Assembly (NCBI GenBank): GCA_030949725.1
Contig: JAUZSE010000015.1
Span: 62,001 to 126,000, forward strand
Source of the DNA: Sulfurovum sp.
GTDB taxonomy: Bacteria; Campylobacterota; Campylobacteria; Campylobacterales; Sulfurovaceae
Length of the DNA stretch: 64,000 nt
Direction of reading: 5' to 3'
The notes under the pieces are model-generated. The model did no database searches, was not told the origin of the DNA, and was given only the letters and a program-made list of their open reading frames with translations. Within the stretch, counting starts at the first letter, position 1; every line of letters starts with the position of its first letter. Positions 26,885-36,775 of this stretch are shown one piece after another. Made by a program: the position numbers and the translations under genes.

Positions 26885-27769
26885 CTACTTTTTTTCTTTA
26901 GTATCTTTCAACACCATCACAGAAGCCGTCAATCCAAATCTCAATTTGACATTTTCTGGAAGTTTGTCTAGTTTGATGCGTACGGGGATTCTTTGGGCGA
27001 GGCGTATCCATTGGAAGACAGGTTTAATGGATGGTAGTAAATTGTTTCCAGGATTACCGTCAGAGTGGGCTATGCCCCATGCAATGGACTCTACCTTTCC
27101 CTTTAGTGGGGTATCGGGGTAAGCAAGGAGTGTGACTATAGCTTTGTCCCCTATTTGAACTTGAGGAATGGCATCTTCACGGAAGAAACCAAATACCCAG
27201 TAGGCATTTTCATCTACCAGTGCGAGTATGGGCTTGTTTGCTGAAGCTTGAGAACCTATTTGGAAATTGATGTTTGAAACGTAGCCATCTACTTCTGCGT
27301 AAACTTTTGTGTAAGAGAGGTTGAGTTTTGCCGTGTTAAGTGCTTCTGTAGAAGAGTCGATGTCAGCTAAGGATTTATAGTAGTTGGTTTCATTTCGTAC
27401 CATATCTTTTTGAGAAACAGCACCTTTATCTCTAGCATAAATCTTTTGCACACGCTCATACTCTATCTTCGTCCCTTTGGCAGCTTCAAGTGTACGTTGC
27501 AATCTTGCTTTGGATTGATCCACTTTCACTTGATACTGCGAAGGATCTATCTCAAAAAGAAGATCGCCCGTTTTGACTTGTTGGTTGTCTACGACATGGA
27601 TTTTGATCACCATACCATTAACCCGTGGCGTGACTTGGATGACTTGTGTACGTACCTGCCCATCTCTAGTCCATGGGTTGTCAAAATACTCTTTATATTT
27701 GTTATACCCAAAAAATGCCGCAGCACCCAAGAGTGTAAGTGTCATTATTAATTTTATTATTTTCATCAT
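26885..27769 (-). CDS. Periplasmic adaptor (HlyD/AaeA-like) of an efflux pump
   Basis: 294 residues. A membrane anchor at 2-22 (IIKLIMTLTLLGAAAFFGY) is followed by the lipoyl half (QVTPRVNGMVIKIHVVDNQQ), a helical hairpin (IDPSQYQVKVDQSKARLQRT onward), the second lipoyl half (VDGYVSNINFQIG) and a barrel. This layout is that of AaeA/EmrA adaptors that join an inner-membrane pump to an outer-membrane channel. It is the last gene after DUF1656, NodT and FUSC genes. The set resembles aaeXAB, which exports p-hydroxybenzoate-like aromatic acids in E. coli; the substrate here is inferred. Confidence 0.88.
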   Translation of the reverse strand: MMKIIKLIMTLTLLGAAAFFGYNKYKEYFDNPWTRDGQVRTQVIQVTPRVNGMVIKIHVVDNQQVKTGDLLFEIDPSQYQVKVDQSKARLQRTLEAAKGTKIEYERVQKIYARDKGAVSQKDMVRNETNYYKSLADIDSSTEALNTAKLNLSYTKVYAEVDGYVSNINFQIGSQASANKPILALVDENAYWVFGFFREDAIPQVQIGDKAIVTLLAYPDTPLKGKVESIAWGIAHSDGNPGNNLLPSIKPVFQWIRLAQRIPVRIKLDKLPENVKLRFGLTASVMVLKDTKEKK

Positions 27770-27785
27770 CTTTTACCTTTGATCT

Positions 27786-28001
27786 TTAAAATTTAATCCA
27801 AAATGTATCTATCAAGACCACATACAGTGTCATTATGGCTATAAATACATAGCTCGGTGCAACGACAAACCGTGAAAGCTTTAATTTATTACATACCAGT
27901 ACCGTCACTGCTGCTGCTAAAAAAGCTAAAATGACTACCAACAACATAGGCGAAAAATACACATCCCCAATGGACAATTCATGAGGGTAAGGATTGGTCA
28001 T
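27786..28001 (-). CDS. DUF1656 (AaeX-like) small membrane protein
   Basis: 71 residues. It begins PYPHELSIGDVYFSP, the conserved start of DUF1656 proteins, then two helices (MLLVVILAFLAAAVTVLVC and VAPSYVFIAIMTLYVVLID). These proteins accompany FUSC-type pumps; their job is not known. It overlaps the NodT stop by one base and lies 16 bases before the adaptor gene. Confidence 0.85.
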   Translation of the reverse strand: MTNPYPHELSIGDVYFSPMLLVVILAFLAAAVTVLVCNKLKLSRFVVAPSYVFIAIMTLYVVLIDTFWIKF

Positions 28002-29612
28002 TATTGCATTCCTTTGGGAAGTCTTGTCATATTGTCATCGAGATATCTGTCCCAGTCCACCCTCTTCTTCATCTTCTCGGCAGTTTCAGCGGAGAGATAA
28101 GATTTTCCTTTACTGATCTGCCATCCTCCACCCAATGCTTTATAAAGTAAAACTGCTTGGATGGCAAGATTTCCTTTGATCACAGCATAACGATCTTGTG
28201 TAGATGTTAATTTCTCTACGGTGGTAAGTAGACGCTGGTAACTTACCAAACCATCATTATATTGGATGACCGAAATGTTAAATGCTCGTACGGTTGCATT
28301 GACCGCTTTTTTGTTTTCTACTTGTTGTTTTTTAGTTAGGATATAGCTCTCAAGTGCATTAGAAACTTCAGAAACGGCAGAGAGTACTTTTTTGTTATAG
28401 TTGACCAAACTTTCTTCAAACAGAGCATCTTGTAAGCGTATCTTGTTCTTTATACGACCATACTGCAATATATTCCAAGAAAATGAAGGTCCTACAGTTA
28501 CACCCAGTGCATCAGATCCTGACACCCATGACCCACCGATGTTGTTGCTATTGACACCTATGTTCCCAAAAAGAGAAAAACTAGGATAAAGTTCGGCGAT
28601 ACTCGAACCTATTAAGGCATTGTTAGAAAGAACAACATACTCTGCGACTTTGATATCTGGTCTTCTTGTAATGAGATCTGCGTCTATTTTGTTGTAAGGG
28701 TTTAAACGGGCTTTAGGGATCATATTGACATTTAGCATATCGGATGTACCAGATTTTATTTGTAATACACCTTGCCTCTCCTTGCCCATATATTTACCCG
28801 TTGAATCCGCATGTTTTTTTGCTCCCAACCTGAAGCATCCTTCTGATATTGTTTGCATCTGTACCTAGTAAAAGAGCCAAAGCATTTCTAGCTTTTGCTT
28901 TAGTTATCTCTATAGAAGGAAGGGCTGAACGTGTATTGTATAGCTGTGAACGAGACTGCTGCATGTCCAATTCCGATACATTTCCTGAATTGAACTGTAT
29001 CTCTGTCAGACGAGTCACCCGCTCCTGAATTAACACGTTTCGCCTAGCATACGCCAAACGCTCTTCTGACGTTCTGTAGTTTATATAGTTGCGTGCAACT
29101 TCTGCGATCACAGAGACCATAATATCATTATAAGATGCGATGCTTGCATAGAGATTTGCTTCTGAAGACTCTATACCTCTGGCATATTTACCCCAGATAT
29201 CCATCTCCCAACCTATATCAAAGTTCACACCAGCTGTAGCAACATCTACTGCCTTTGTGTGTGAAGAAGAAGCAGAACCTGAAAGTGTTTGCACTTGAGG
29301 GAAATTCAAACCTTGACTGATACCCAAAACCGTACGTGCTTGAACGATGCGAAGACCCGCACTCTTGATATCAAGGTTTTGTGCATAAGTTTTTTGAACC
29401 AAAGTAGTAAGTACAGGGTCATCAAATGTTTTCCACCACTGCGACAAAGTACTGCTATTGACTTTATGGTTACCCTTGTTCCAATGCTTAGGAAGAGGAG
29501 GTGTACTTAGCCCTCTAAAATCAGGTCCTAGTTTGACACAAGCACTCAAGATCATCACCGTGAGGGCTGAAAGCCCTATCTTTGGTATTAAATTTACTCT
29601 TTTTTTATGCAT
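28001..29612 (-). CDS. NodT-type outer-membrane efflux lipoprotein (frameshifted)
   Basis: A TolC-like channel subunit. The N-terminus has a lipobox (LTVMILSACVKLGPDF, Cys lipidation), then two efflux repeats, with LITRRPDIKVAEYVV the classic NodT signature between them. Two frames overlap at 28794-28858. Removing one base from a run of seven (plus strand T run 28814-28820) joins GSKK to HADSTGKYMGKERQG and gives about 536 residues, somewhat longer than usual because of a linker. It would form the outer-membrane exit for the FUSC/adaptor pump. The lesion is likely a sequence error. Confidence 0.85.
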
Positions 29613-31783
29613 TAGAACCTACTTTGTTTCAGTATATTAAAATCTATCTCTGCCATAATCTCTTGACAGTCAAAAAGTGCTAACCAAACATTTCTACGCA
29701 GAGAAATGTTTTCATAGAGTGCTGCAATCTCTTTTCGGCTATATGCATCAAAATCTATCTCTGCCAAAATACTAGATAAAGTATCCTCAATCGCTTCTAT
29801 AATTTGCGTTTTGTTTTTCCAAAAATCATCCACATCTTTGGGTGCTTTACCTTTGACATATTCGCCCAACAGATCAGAAAGCTTTGGAAAGGTATAGTTT
29901 TTTATTAGATTTTTCAATAAAGGATTATGTTTCATCATCATATCTTTATCATACAAAAGTTCAAGTAAATAAGCAAACTTTTCAGACTCTTTTGTGAACG
30001 CAAGCAGTTTATGCTTATCTATGACATCAAAATACTTCTCATCTATCTTAGATCCCCACAGTTGCATCTTTTTGACTGTACCCATAAGATGATTTTGTGC
30101 ATAGTTGGCTTTTAAGTTACCCCACCATGAACCTTTACCTTCTTGATGTTTTCGTCCTGCATCTAACATTGTTTGACTAAGTTTGAAAAAACGATTTTTC
30201 AACTCTAAAAAAAGATGCTCTGGTCTGGTTGAAAATGGAATAAAGTAAAACATCTGAAGCAGCATTAAAAAAAGATAAAACATCAATAAAACCGACAGAA
30301 ATAGAGAAAAGTTATAATACATAGGACTCATAATGTTTAACGTGAACAGCCCCAGTAAAAAGAAAATACTTATCTTGGGGTTGATAAAGTAAAAAGAGAT
30401 GAAACTATAGACAAAAATGAAAAGTCCCAACTCCCATCCATAATGCAAATGTGGCAATACAAACACATACATAAAAGTAGCAAAGACAAAAGAAAGACTA
30501 AATATAATGATAAGAAGTGAAGGTTTTAAAGGCGAAAATGTTGTCAAAACACTTAAGCCTGTCGCCAAAGCCACAATCATAAAGCCACCAGGAGGATTCA
30601 TAGTGATCCAAAAGTAAATGGCTGTCCAAAAAATCATAAATGTGACTAAAACACCCTTTAAATGTTCTACATCCCCCCAAACAAAACGTTTGTTTTGAGG
30701 GATCTCTTCACTATCAAAAAAAGTGGGAAGAGGACTATGGATACGGTTTAGTTTTGTAGCAAGTACCCTTAAGGCTTCATGTAGTTTTTTCATATCTTGA
30801 ATCGTAGTGATGAGTGAAGCCCTATCCAGATGAGAGAGTACCTTGATCCTCTCTCTTTCATACTCTGGTATAATTGCTTCAGGCAGAGTGATTTCTTTCC
30901 CATCTTCCCATGCAAGCGTAATCCCATTAAAAAGCAAAACAATATCCTCTTCCAAAGTCTTATAGTTAGAAATATATTGATCTATATTGTCTATGTATGT
31001 CTCTTTATCATGCATAGAAAGTAGTGTAAGGTTGGCATTTATATTTTTATAGTTATGTACCATACTGTGCCACTGCTGCATATCTATAGAAGCTGTGCCT
31101 GTATCCATGGTAGAGGATTCAAGTGAAGCTTCTCTTTCTAGTAAAAGTGCCAAAGATTTTGCTCGTTGTTCTTGCGGTGCATCTCTGTCCAAAAAAAGTT
31201 GAGACTGTGATTTGGAGAGTTCCAATGCATTTTTTGTTGTGCTGTCTTCGATGCTTACAGGCCATAAAAACACACCCACAAGCGTATAGACCATAATACC
31301 AAAAATGGTCATATAGGTTTTGTCAAGTCCAAAGAGAAAAACATCATCCACCTCACCACTCTTAAAGACCATCATCATCGTCATAGCCGTCAACATAAAG
31401 ATACTCGGATCGCCTTTGTACGCACGTACCAAATAAAGTGGAATGGCTACCAGAAGAGACAAAGAAAGGAGAAATAAGAACCGCTCTTGCGGGAAAATAG
31501 CAATCAGCGTCATACCGACAACAGCCCCCACTATAGTCCCTATCATCCGCATAGCACCTTTGGTCACGGATTCACTCACCGAACCCATCGCTGCGATTAA
31601 CATCACGGTAATAGCCGCAGTTGATGCCTGCGACCATCCTTGTGACAGTGGAATCAAATACGCCAAAGCCATACTTAAAGATGCTTTGATAGAAAATTTG
31701 AGTTTATCAGAGAAAGAAAAAAACAATAGGCTATGCAATCGCTTTGTAAATGCTAAGTTATTTTCTTGTGTCGCTTCTCTCAA
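29612..31783 (-). CDS. FUSC / AaeB-like inner-membrane transporter
   Basis: 723 residues, the size of AaeB. Two blocks of membrane helices (about 35-180, including SMALAYLIPLSQGWSQAS, and about 385-520) are separated by a long cytoplasmic helical domain; this duplicated layout is typical of the fusaric acid resistance (FUSC) family. The first gene of the efflux operon, it overlaps the NodT start by one base. Energised by proton gradient in relatives. Substrate is inferred to be an aromatic acid from the DUF1656/HlyD context. The frame is intact. Confidence 0.88.
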   Translation of the reverse strand: MREATQENNLAFTKRLHSLLFFSFSDKLKFSIKASLSMALAYLIPLSQGWSQASTAAITVMLIAAMGSVSESVTKGAMRMIGTIVGAVVGMTLIAIFPQERFLFLLSLSLLVAIPLYLVRAYKGDPSIFMLTAMTMMMVFKSGEVDDVFLFGLDKTYMTIFGIMVYTLVGVFLWPVSIEDSTTKNALELSKSQSQLFLDRDAPQEQRAKSLALLLEREASLESSTMDTGTASIDMQQWHSMVHNYKNINANLTLLSMHDKETYIDNIDQYISNYKTLEEDIVLLFNGITLAWEDGKEITLPEAIIPEYERERIKVLSHLDRASLITTIQDMKKLHEALRVLATKLNRIHSPLPTFFDSEEIPQNKRFVWGDVEHLKGVLVTFMIFWTAIYFWITMNPPGGFMIVALATGLSVLTTFSPLKPSLLIIIFSLSFVFATFMYVFVLPHLHYGWELGLFIFVYSFISFYFINPKISIFFLLGLFTLNIMSPMYYNFSLFLSVLLMFYLFLMLLQMFYFIPFSTRPEHLFLELKNRFFKLSQTMLDAGRKHQEGKGSWWGNLKANYAQNHLMGTVKKMQLWGSKIDEKYFDVIDKHKLLAFTKESEKFAYLLELLYDKDMMMKHNPLLKNLIKNYTFPKLSDLLGEYVKGKAPKDVDDFWKNKTQIIEAIEDTLSSILAEIDFDAYSRKEIAALYENISLRRNVWLALFDCQEIMAEIDFNILKQSRF

Positions 31784-32470
31784 TTATTTGCCTTGTCTCT
31801 CATCACGCCTTTTGTCTTGCATGACTGAAAGACGTAAAGATATAAGACTAGAGACGATAATCGCCATATAAAATACACCGATTATCGCTTCCATATACAC
31901 AAAAAATTCTGCAACATGCGTACTAGGCAAGATGTCACCATACCCCAATGTAGTCAGAGTCACAAAACTATAATACACCATACGGGAAAAACCTTGTTGC
32001 CAATTTGCCACTTCAAGACCAGAAAAAGAGTGAGGATCTATAGTCATAAGCAACAAGTAAATCACCGCCCATATCAAGCCCAAAAGAAGATAAAGACTCA
32101 ATGACCCGATGATCTTGTTGCCATCTATGTCACCAACAGTCAGTACTTGTTTTACAGACGAGGTAAAAGAACCTACAAAAAAGATAAGTAATGTAAGCAA
32201 AATAGGATACGCCAAGAATCTATGATCAAAAAACTTCCCCAATACAGTCAAGAAGATTAAGAAAGCAACCAATGCATAAACGGTCTTTGTCCATGTTCTT
32301 TCTGCTTTTAAACTTCTGAGACTTACGATAATCATAAGGATCGTTACAACAGAAAAAACATCATCACCCACTCCACCAGGGAAGTCAACTATGACCGCCG
32401 AAGAGAAAAGAAAAAGTACCAGCGAAAAAAAGAGATAGACAAAATTATTTTGTTTGCTTATTTGTTTCAT
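31784..32470 (-). CDS. Potassium channel, two-pore-helix type
   Basis: 228 residues. N-terminal helices (about 12-30, 40-60, 65-110) precede a pore module: helix, YYSFVTLTTLGYGDILPS with the TLGYGD potassium filter, and a last helix (AIIGVFYMAIIVSSLISL). No RCK domain follows; the tail is short and charged. It probably passes potassium as a tetramer. It ends one base before the FUSC start, so it may be co-transcribed with the pump. Confidence 0.88.
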   Translation of the reverse strand: MKQISKQNNFVYLFFSLVLFLFSSAVIVDFPGGVGDDVFSVVTILMIIVSLRSLKAERTWTKTVYALVAFLIFLTVLGKFFDHRFLAYPILLTLLIFFVGSFTSSVKQVLTVGDIDGNKIIGSLSLYLLLGLIWAVIYLLLMTIDPHSFSGLEVANWQQGFSRMVYYSFVTLTTLGYGDILPSTHVAEFFVYMEAIIGVFYMAIIVSSLISLRLSVMQDKRRDERQGK

Positions 32471-32472
32471 GA

Positions 32473-33560
32473 CTATGGGACTATTTCTACCTCTGGCTTT
32501 TCTTCAACTTCAGCCATCCAAAGTCCAAATAGTTTGTATGACAAAGCAAAGATTACTGCTCCGATGAAAAGACCTATCATCCCCATCAACATCATACCAC
32601 CAATGGCACCTATCAAGATAACAAGCATAGGGATATCTACACCTCTACCCATGAGTATAGGTTTAAGTATACCATCAGATGCACCTACAATAAGCATATA
32701 GATAGTAAATACAATTTCAGCCGTACCTGAACCTTGAGAAAATACATACGCAATAATCGGCCCGATAACAATGAGTGCCGGCACTTGAATGATCGTTAAA
32801 AACATGATAAGTATAGCCCACACTGCTGCAAGCGGTACACCCATAAGCCCAAGTCCTATGAGTGCAAACACTGCTTGTATGACAGCTACCCCAATGACAC
32901 CTGTGACCACAGACCGTACAGTAAGCGTAGAAAGCACTGCCCATTCTGTACCCTTATCTCCTACAATACGACGTAAAATAGTTTCATAAAACTTTACCGC
33001 TCCCTCTTTTCCTATGAGAAATGCCGCTGCGATGATAAACGAACCTATAAACATAAAAATAGTACCAAGCCCAGATCCCAATGCTGAGAAGATTGAACCT
33101 GCCATTTTTTTTAATGTCATCTTTAAAGGGTTCTAGCGTTGTTCTTAAGTTGTGTGAAGCAGCGTCCCAAAATGCATAAGATTTTTTACCTATAATCGGC
33201 CATTCTTTTACTTTCTCAGTCGGAGGTGGAATAGTAATCTTTCCCTCCTTCATAGCTTGTGTAATGTTTGCTGAAGACTCAATAAGACTTTCTGAAAGCA
33301 TATATGTTGGTATAATCAATGCAGCGATAACGGCTACAGTAAACCCGATAATCACTTTTTTTACGATTCCCAAAACGTTTTTCAAGACTATTGATCACAG
33401 GAGAAAGTGCCACAGCGATGATGATACCCCAAACCACGATCCCAATAAATGGTTTTGCAATCAGATAAGTAATATACAGTATCAGTGCCAATAAACCTAC
33501 TTTAATAGCGATCTCTATCGCAACTTTAACTTTTTCTTCACGTTCAACTAGAGTATTCAT
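32473..33560 (-). CDS. AI-2E family transporter (two frameshifts)
   Basis: A permease-like protein of the AI-2E (PerM/TqsA) family, with about seven helices. The start MNTLVEREEKVKVAIEIAIK leads to AVALSPVINSLEKRFGNRKK; one extra base in a run of seven (plus strand T 33356-33362) hides VIIGFTVAVIAALIIPTYML. A second extra base in a run of eight (33105-33112) hides the C-terminal half, which has the family's helices (LIVGASDGILKPILMGRGV, MIGLFIGAVIFALSYKLF). Repaired length is about 361 residues, normal. These proteins move small molecules or sodium; the substrate here is unknown. Confidence 0.85.
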
Positions 33561-33789
33561 TCTTCTGCCTTTTATTTAAAGATGATAGTATAGCATTTAA
33601 ATCTGTCTTAATATTGTCAATAAAGGCAGTTTATTGAGTAACAACGATTCTAACTCCCCCTAAAAGAAATTCTCTAAAATACTGAAAGGAGAGTGTAAAT
33701 AGGGTGGGTTGGGGCAGAATATAACATTAATTTTGCTTAGGTACTTATTTCGTAGTACTGTAGATTTGGAGGAGTGTCGAAGGAGTGTA

Positions 33790-33862
33790 CGTCAGTACAT
33801 GACTGAGTCACTCTTTCAAAGATGCAGGAAAATCCTGCGAAAGAGATTAGTGTAAATCTCTC
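33790..33862. repeat. Cluster of hairpins after petC
   Basis: Three inverted repeats lie close together: TCAGT-ACATG-ACTGA within a larger GAGTG/CACTC frame (about 33783-33813), GCAGGA-AAA-TCCTGC (33824-33838), and GAGATT/AATCTC overlapping the petC stop (about 33839-33856). None has a clear U-run, so simple termination is uncertain. The remaining gap to the AI-2E gene (33561-33780) shows nothing I can name. Confidence 0.4.
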
Positions 33863-34833
33863 CACATGCTTTTTTTCCAGAAGAACGCTAGTATCGTAAA
33901 GAAAATAAAGAACCCAATAACCCATGGTCCAAGCTCTTCTCTAGCTTTCTTGCTAGGGTCACCTGCTTCGCTAAGGTATGCTTTTACTTTCTCATACCCT
34001 TCTGCATTTAGACCTACTCTAGGCATAGATGTACCAGGAAGTTGTCCTTGAGGATTTTCTATAAATGTTTCCAAATAATGCGCACCTCTAGCTCTAATCA
34101 TCATAGAAAGATCTGGGGGTAAGTTACCCATATATGCTTTTACCTTGTCTTGTTCTTCAATGACTTTAATCTCATGAGCTAGTTCATCTTTTTTATATTT
34201 GAACTTAGGTGTTTCACCTATCTGTGTAGTCTTAGTATAACGTACAGCGTGACATCGTACACAAGCCTCAGTAAATGCTTCTTTAGGTGTAACTTCCCCT
34301 GCTTTATGTTCTTGCATATACGCTACAACATCTGCAATTTGTTGATTGTCAGAAACTGTAAACTTAATAGAACCCATAGGGTGCGTAGATGTATCTGCAT
34401 ATTTATGGTCTACATTTGATGCCATCGCAGGATCTTTAATAAGTGCTATAAGATAGTTCTTATCATAAATAGCCCCCGCATGATCAAGGTTTGGTGGTAT
34501 TACACCACCCATGTTGATGTTAGCACCGTTGTGACAAGCCATACAGTTAGCAAATACTGCTTCACCTGCTGCTGCATTTCCTGTCATCTTAGACACAGTT
34601 GCTACATCTGACCAGAAAGCTTTTTTCTTAGTCACTAGTGCTGCATCACCTTTACGTTCAGCTTCTGCTATATCATCCGTACCATCATAGGTAAAGCCAT
34701 GACTTTTTATGATAATTTCATTACCATTTGCATCTACTTTTTTATGCATTTCATGGTGAGCATAAGGCTCAACCAAATAGTATGTTAGTAGTGAGAAGAA
34801 TGCAACAACTGCAAATATTTTTAATTCTCTCAT
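33847..34833 (-). CDS. petC: Di-haem cytochrome c subunit of the bc1 complex
   Basis: 328 residues. It carries electrons from the Rieske protein to soluble cytochromes. An N-terminal membrane helix (IFAVVAFFSLLTYYLVEPYA) precedes two haem-binding sites, CMACH and CVRCH; each is within a cytochrome c domain, with candidate Met ligands in MGSIKF and MPRVG. A C-terminal anchor (GPWVIGFFIFFTILAFFW) holds it in the membrane. Two haems instead of one are typical of epsilonproteobacteria. It follows petB by one base, the third gene of petABC. Confidence 0.93.
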   Translation of the reverse strand: MRELKIFAVVAFFSLLTYYLVEPYAHHEMHKKVDANGNEIIIKSHGFTYDGTDDIAEAERKGDAALVTKKKAFWSDVATVSKMTGNAAAGEAVFANCMACHNGANINMGGVIPPNLDHAGAIYDKNYLIALIKDPAMASNVDHKYADTSTHPMGSIKFTVSDNQQIADVVAYMQEHKAGEVTPKEAFTEACVRCHAVRYTKTTQIGETPKFKYKKDELAHEIKVIEEQDKVKAYMGNLPPDLSMMIRARGAHYLETFIENPQGQLPGTSMPRVGLNAEGYEKVKAYLSEAGDPSKKAREELGPWVIGFFIFFTILAFFWKKSMWRDLH

Positions 34834-34834
34834 A

Positions 34835-36064
34835 TTATGCTCCTTTCTCTAATTTTTTCTCAAACATCGTAATGATGAAGAGTGCTGGTCCCATAAGTAA
34901 GAACAATACTGCAAAGACAAGTCCCATCGCAGCAAATAGTGGATCTGTTGGTGGTAGTTTACCTAATGCCGTTAATGTAATCATAATCACAAGTAAAGCC
35001 CAAAACCATATTTGGAACAAGCCCCTTTTATGTGCTGGTGCAACGTTTGGACTTCTGTCTATAAATGGTAATGCAAATAGTGCCACCTGTGAGATAGCAA
35101 AAGCAATCAAACCAACATCTTTAGAGAATGGACGTAAAATCTCATACGACCATAAGAAATACCACTCAGGGTAGATATGTGCTGGTGTTTTAAGTCCATT
35201 GGCTGGGTCAAAGTTCACTGGATCCATCGCAAAATCAAAGTGGTAAAAGACAAGGTAAAAGAAGAGTATGAAGTACACACCCATTACAAATATATCCTTA
35301 GACAAGAACACAGGAGAGAATGGAATCACTTTAGACTCTTTCTTTTTCCCTGCTTTGTACAATGCTGCTGCCTCTTCATAATCTATATCTGCACCTTCTT
35401 GGTTGTTTACATGTGGCAATCTCAATGTACCAAAGTGTAAAACAATCAGTCCGATGATTACCAAAGGAATAAGGAATACATGCAACATAAAGAAACGTGT
35501 TAAGTAAGCATCACCTGGCACATAATCTCCACGTATCCACTCTACTAAAGCATAGGCTTCAAGTGAACCACCAGAGAAAAGGTTCGTAATAACCATACCT
35601 GCCCAGTAAGACATTTGACCCCAAGGTAACATATACCCCGAAAATGCTTCTGCTGAAAATGCAACAAACAGTCCCATACCAGAAAGCCAAATCAGCTCTC
35701 TACCTTTTTTGTATGAACTATAATAAATACCCGTAAACATGTGGATATAAATAATAAGAAATACAATAGACGCACCTACACCGTGGATATGTCTCCATAA
35801 CCAACCATAACCAACTTCAGACATAATGGTATAGTTTACAGAATCAAATGCTAAGTTTGTATCTGGCTTGTAGTACATAAGTAAGAAGATACCTGAGATA
35901 ACAAGTATGCCAAATGTTGCAGCGAGTACCATACCCATGACCCATAAGAAGTTAATGTCTTTTGGAATCCAATATTCAGTATTTAATACTCTTTTGAGTG
36001 TATTGAGCCCTATACGTTGGTCAAGCCACTCATTTAAATTGTTTGCTTTTTCAAAATGTGCCAT
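34835..36064 (-). CDS. petB: Cytochrome b of the bc1 complex
   Basis: 409 residues, the fused eight-helix form. It oxidises menaquinol and passes electrons across the membrane through two haems b. Visible features are WLWRHIHGVGASIVFLIIYI and RFFMLHVFLIPLVII with paired His ligands, the Q-site motif PEWYFLWSYEILRPF, and SGYMLPWGQMSYWAG. Only 10 bases separate it from petA. The frame is intact, and the length fits the single-polypeptide cytochrome b of this phylum. Confidence 0.95.
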   Translation of the reverse strand: MAHFEKANNLNEWLDQRIGLNTLKRVLNTEYWIPKDINFLWVMGMVLAATFGILVISGIFLLMYYKPDTNLAFDSVNYTIMSEVGYGWLWRHIHGVGASIVFLIIYIHMFTGIYYSSYKKGRELIWLSGMGLFVAFSAEAFSGYMLPWGQMSYWAGMVITNLFSGGSLEAYALVEWIRGDYVPGDAYLTRFFMLHVFLIPLVIIGLIVLHFGTLRLPHVNNQEGADIDYEEAAALYKAGKKKESKVIPFSPVFLSKDIFVMGVYFILFFYLVFYHFDFAMDPVNFDPANGLKTPAHIYPEWYFLWSYEILRPFSKDVGLIAFAISQVALFALPFIDRSPNVAPAHKRGLFQIWFWALLVIMITLTALGKLPPTDPLFAAMGLVFAVLFLLMGPALFIITMFEKKLEKGA

Positions 36065-36074
36065 ATTTCTCCCC

Positions 36075-36593
36075 TTAAACCGTTAGACCAGCGTCTAGCA
36101 TTTTTTTATATTCAGGACCAGCTTCACCTAAGATAAGCTCTGTACCCGCGATCTTAAATGGTGGGATTTCTAGTGGACTTGGTGGTGGAAGACCAGGTTC
36201 ATTGATACCTGAAGCATTAAAACGTCCTCCGTGACAGGCACAGAAAAACTCATGATCATCTTTTTTATACGCAGGTATACATCCTAAGTGCGTACAAAGT
36301 CCTATAGATATATGAAATCTATCTGAACCGATGACAACATCTCTATCATTGGCTTCCATCTCTGCTGTTTTTTTCAAAATAAAGATAGGTTTCCCTCTCC
36401 ATTTTTCAACGATGAGTTCATTTGGTTTTGCAACCGATAAATCTACCGTTGTAAATCCAGCAGCTTTTACAGATGGCAATGGATCCCATGTACGTTTCGC
36501 AGCGAAACCAAGTCCTCCACCTATACCAACTAAAGCAGTAGCACCAAGTGCCATACCAATAAAGTCACGACGTTCTTTTTGTTCTTCTTGCAT
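36075..36593 (-). CDS. petA: Rieske iron-sulfur subunit of the bc1 complex
   Basis: 172 residues. A twin-arginine export signal (ERRDFIGMALGATALVGIGG) also serves as membrane anchor; the TatB and TatC genes lie at 59603-60846. The 2Fe-2S site has the two ligand boxes CTHLGC and CACHGG, followed by PPPSPLEIPP. It takes the first electron from quinol. First gene of petABC, with a ribosome site (TAGGAG) before its ATG. Confidence 0.95.
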   Translation of the reverse strand: MQEEQKERRDFIGMALGATALVGIGGGLGFAAKRTWDPLPSVKAAGFTTVDLSVAKPNELIVEKWRGKPIFILKKTAEMEANDRDVVIGSDRFHISIGLCTHLGCIPAYKKDDHEFFCACHGGRFNASGINEPGLPPPSPLEIPPFKIAGTELILGEAGPEYKKMLDAGLTV

Positions 36594-36624
36594 ATTTTCT
36601 CCTATTTAGTGAAATTTTCATAAG

Positions 36625-36644
36625 ATTATAATCAAGGCATTATA
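36625..36644 (-). promoter_or_regulatory. Candidate promoter of petABC
   Basis: Two TATAAT boxes on the minus strand, at 36644-36639 and 36630-36625, lie 32-50 bases upstream of the petA ATG. Either could be the -10 element. The AT-rich region behind them (to 36740) has no good -35 match. The rest of the gap to mnmG shows no other feature I can name. Confidence 0.4.
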
Positions 36645-36775
36645 GAATAATCTATATTAAATATAAGATATGCAAGATACGGAACATAGAAAACATAGTA
36701 TATGTGTTACAAAAAGTAAAAAAATTAATAAAATATTATACTATTAAGTTATACATAAGATAGTAATGGCTCATT

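Noticed and set aside
31443-31871. 142-codon plus-strand frame over the FUSC gene
   Set aside because: Antisense shadow of a well-supported transporter.
9931-33362. Phase variation through homopolymer runs in rlmB, rsmI, queE and others
   Set aside because: Contingency runs in this phylum are mostly G/C tracts of eight or more in surface or restriction genes. These are short A/T runs in conserved housekeeping genes and all err in one direction.
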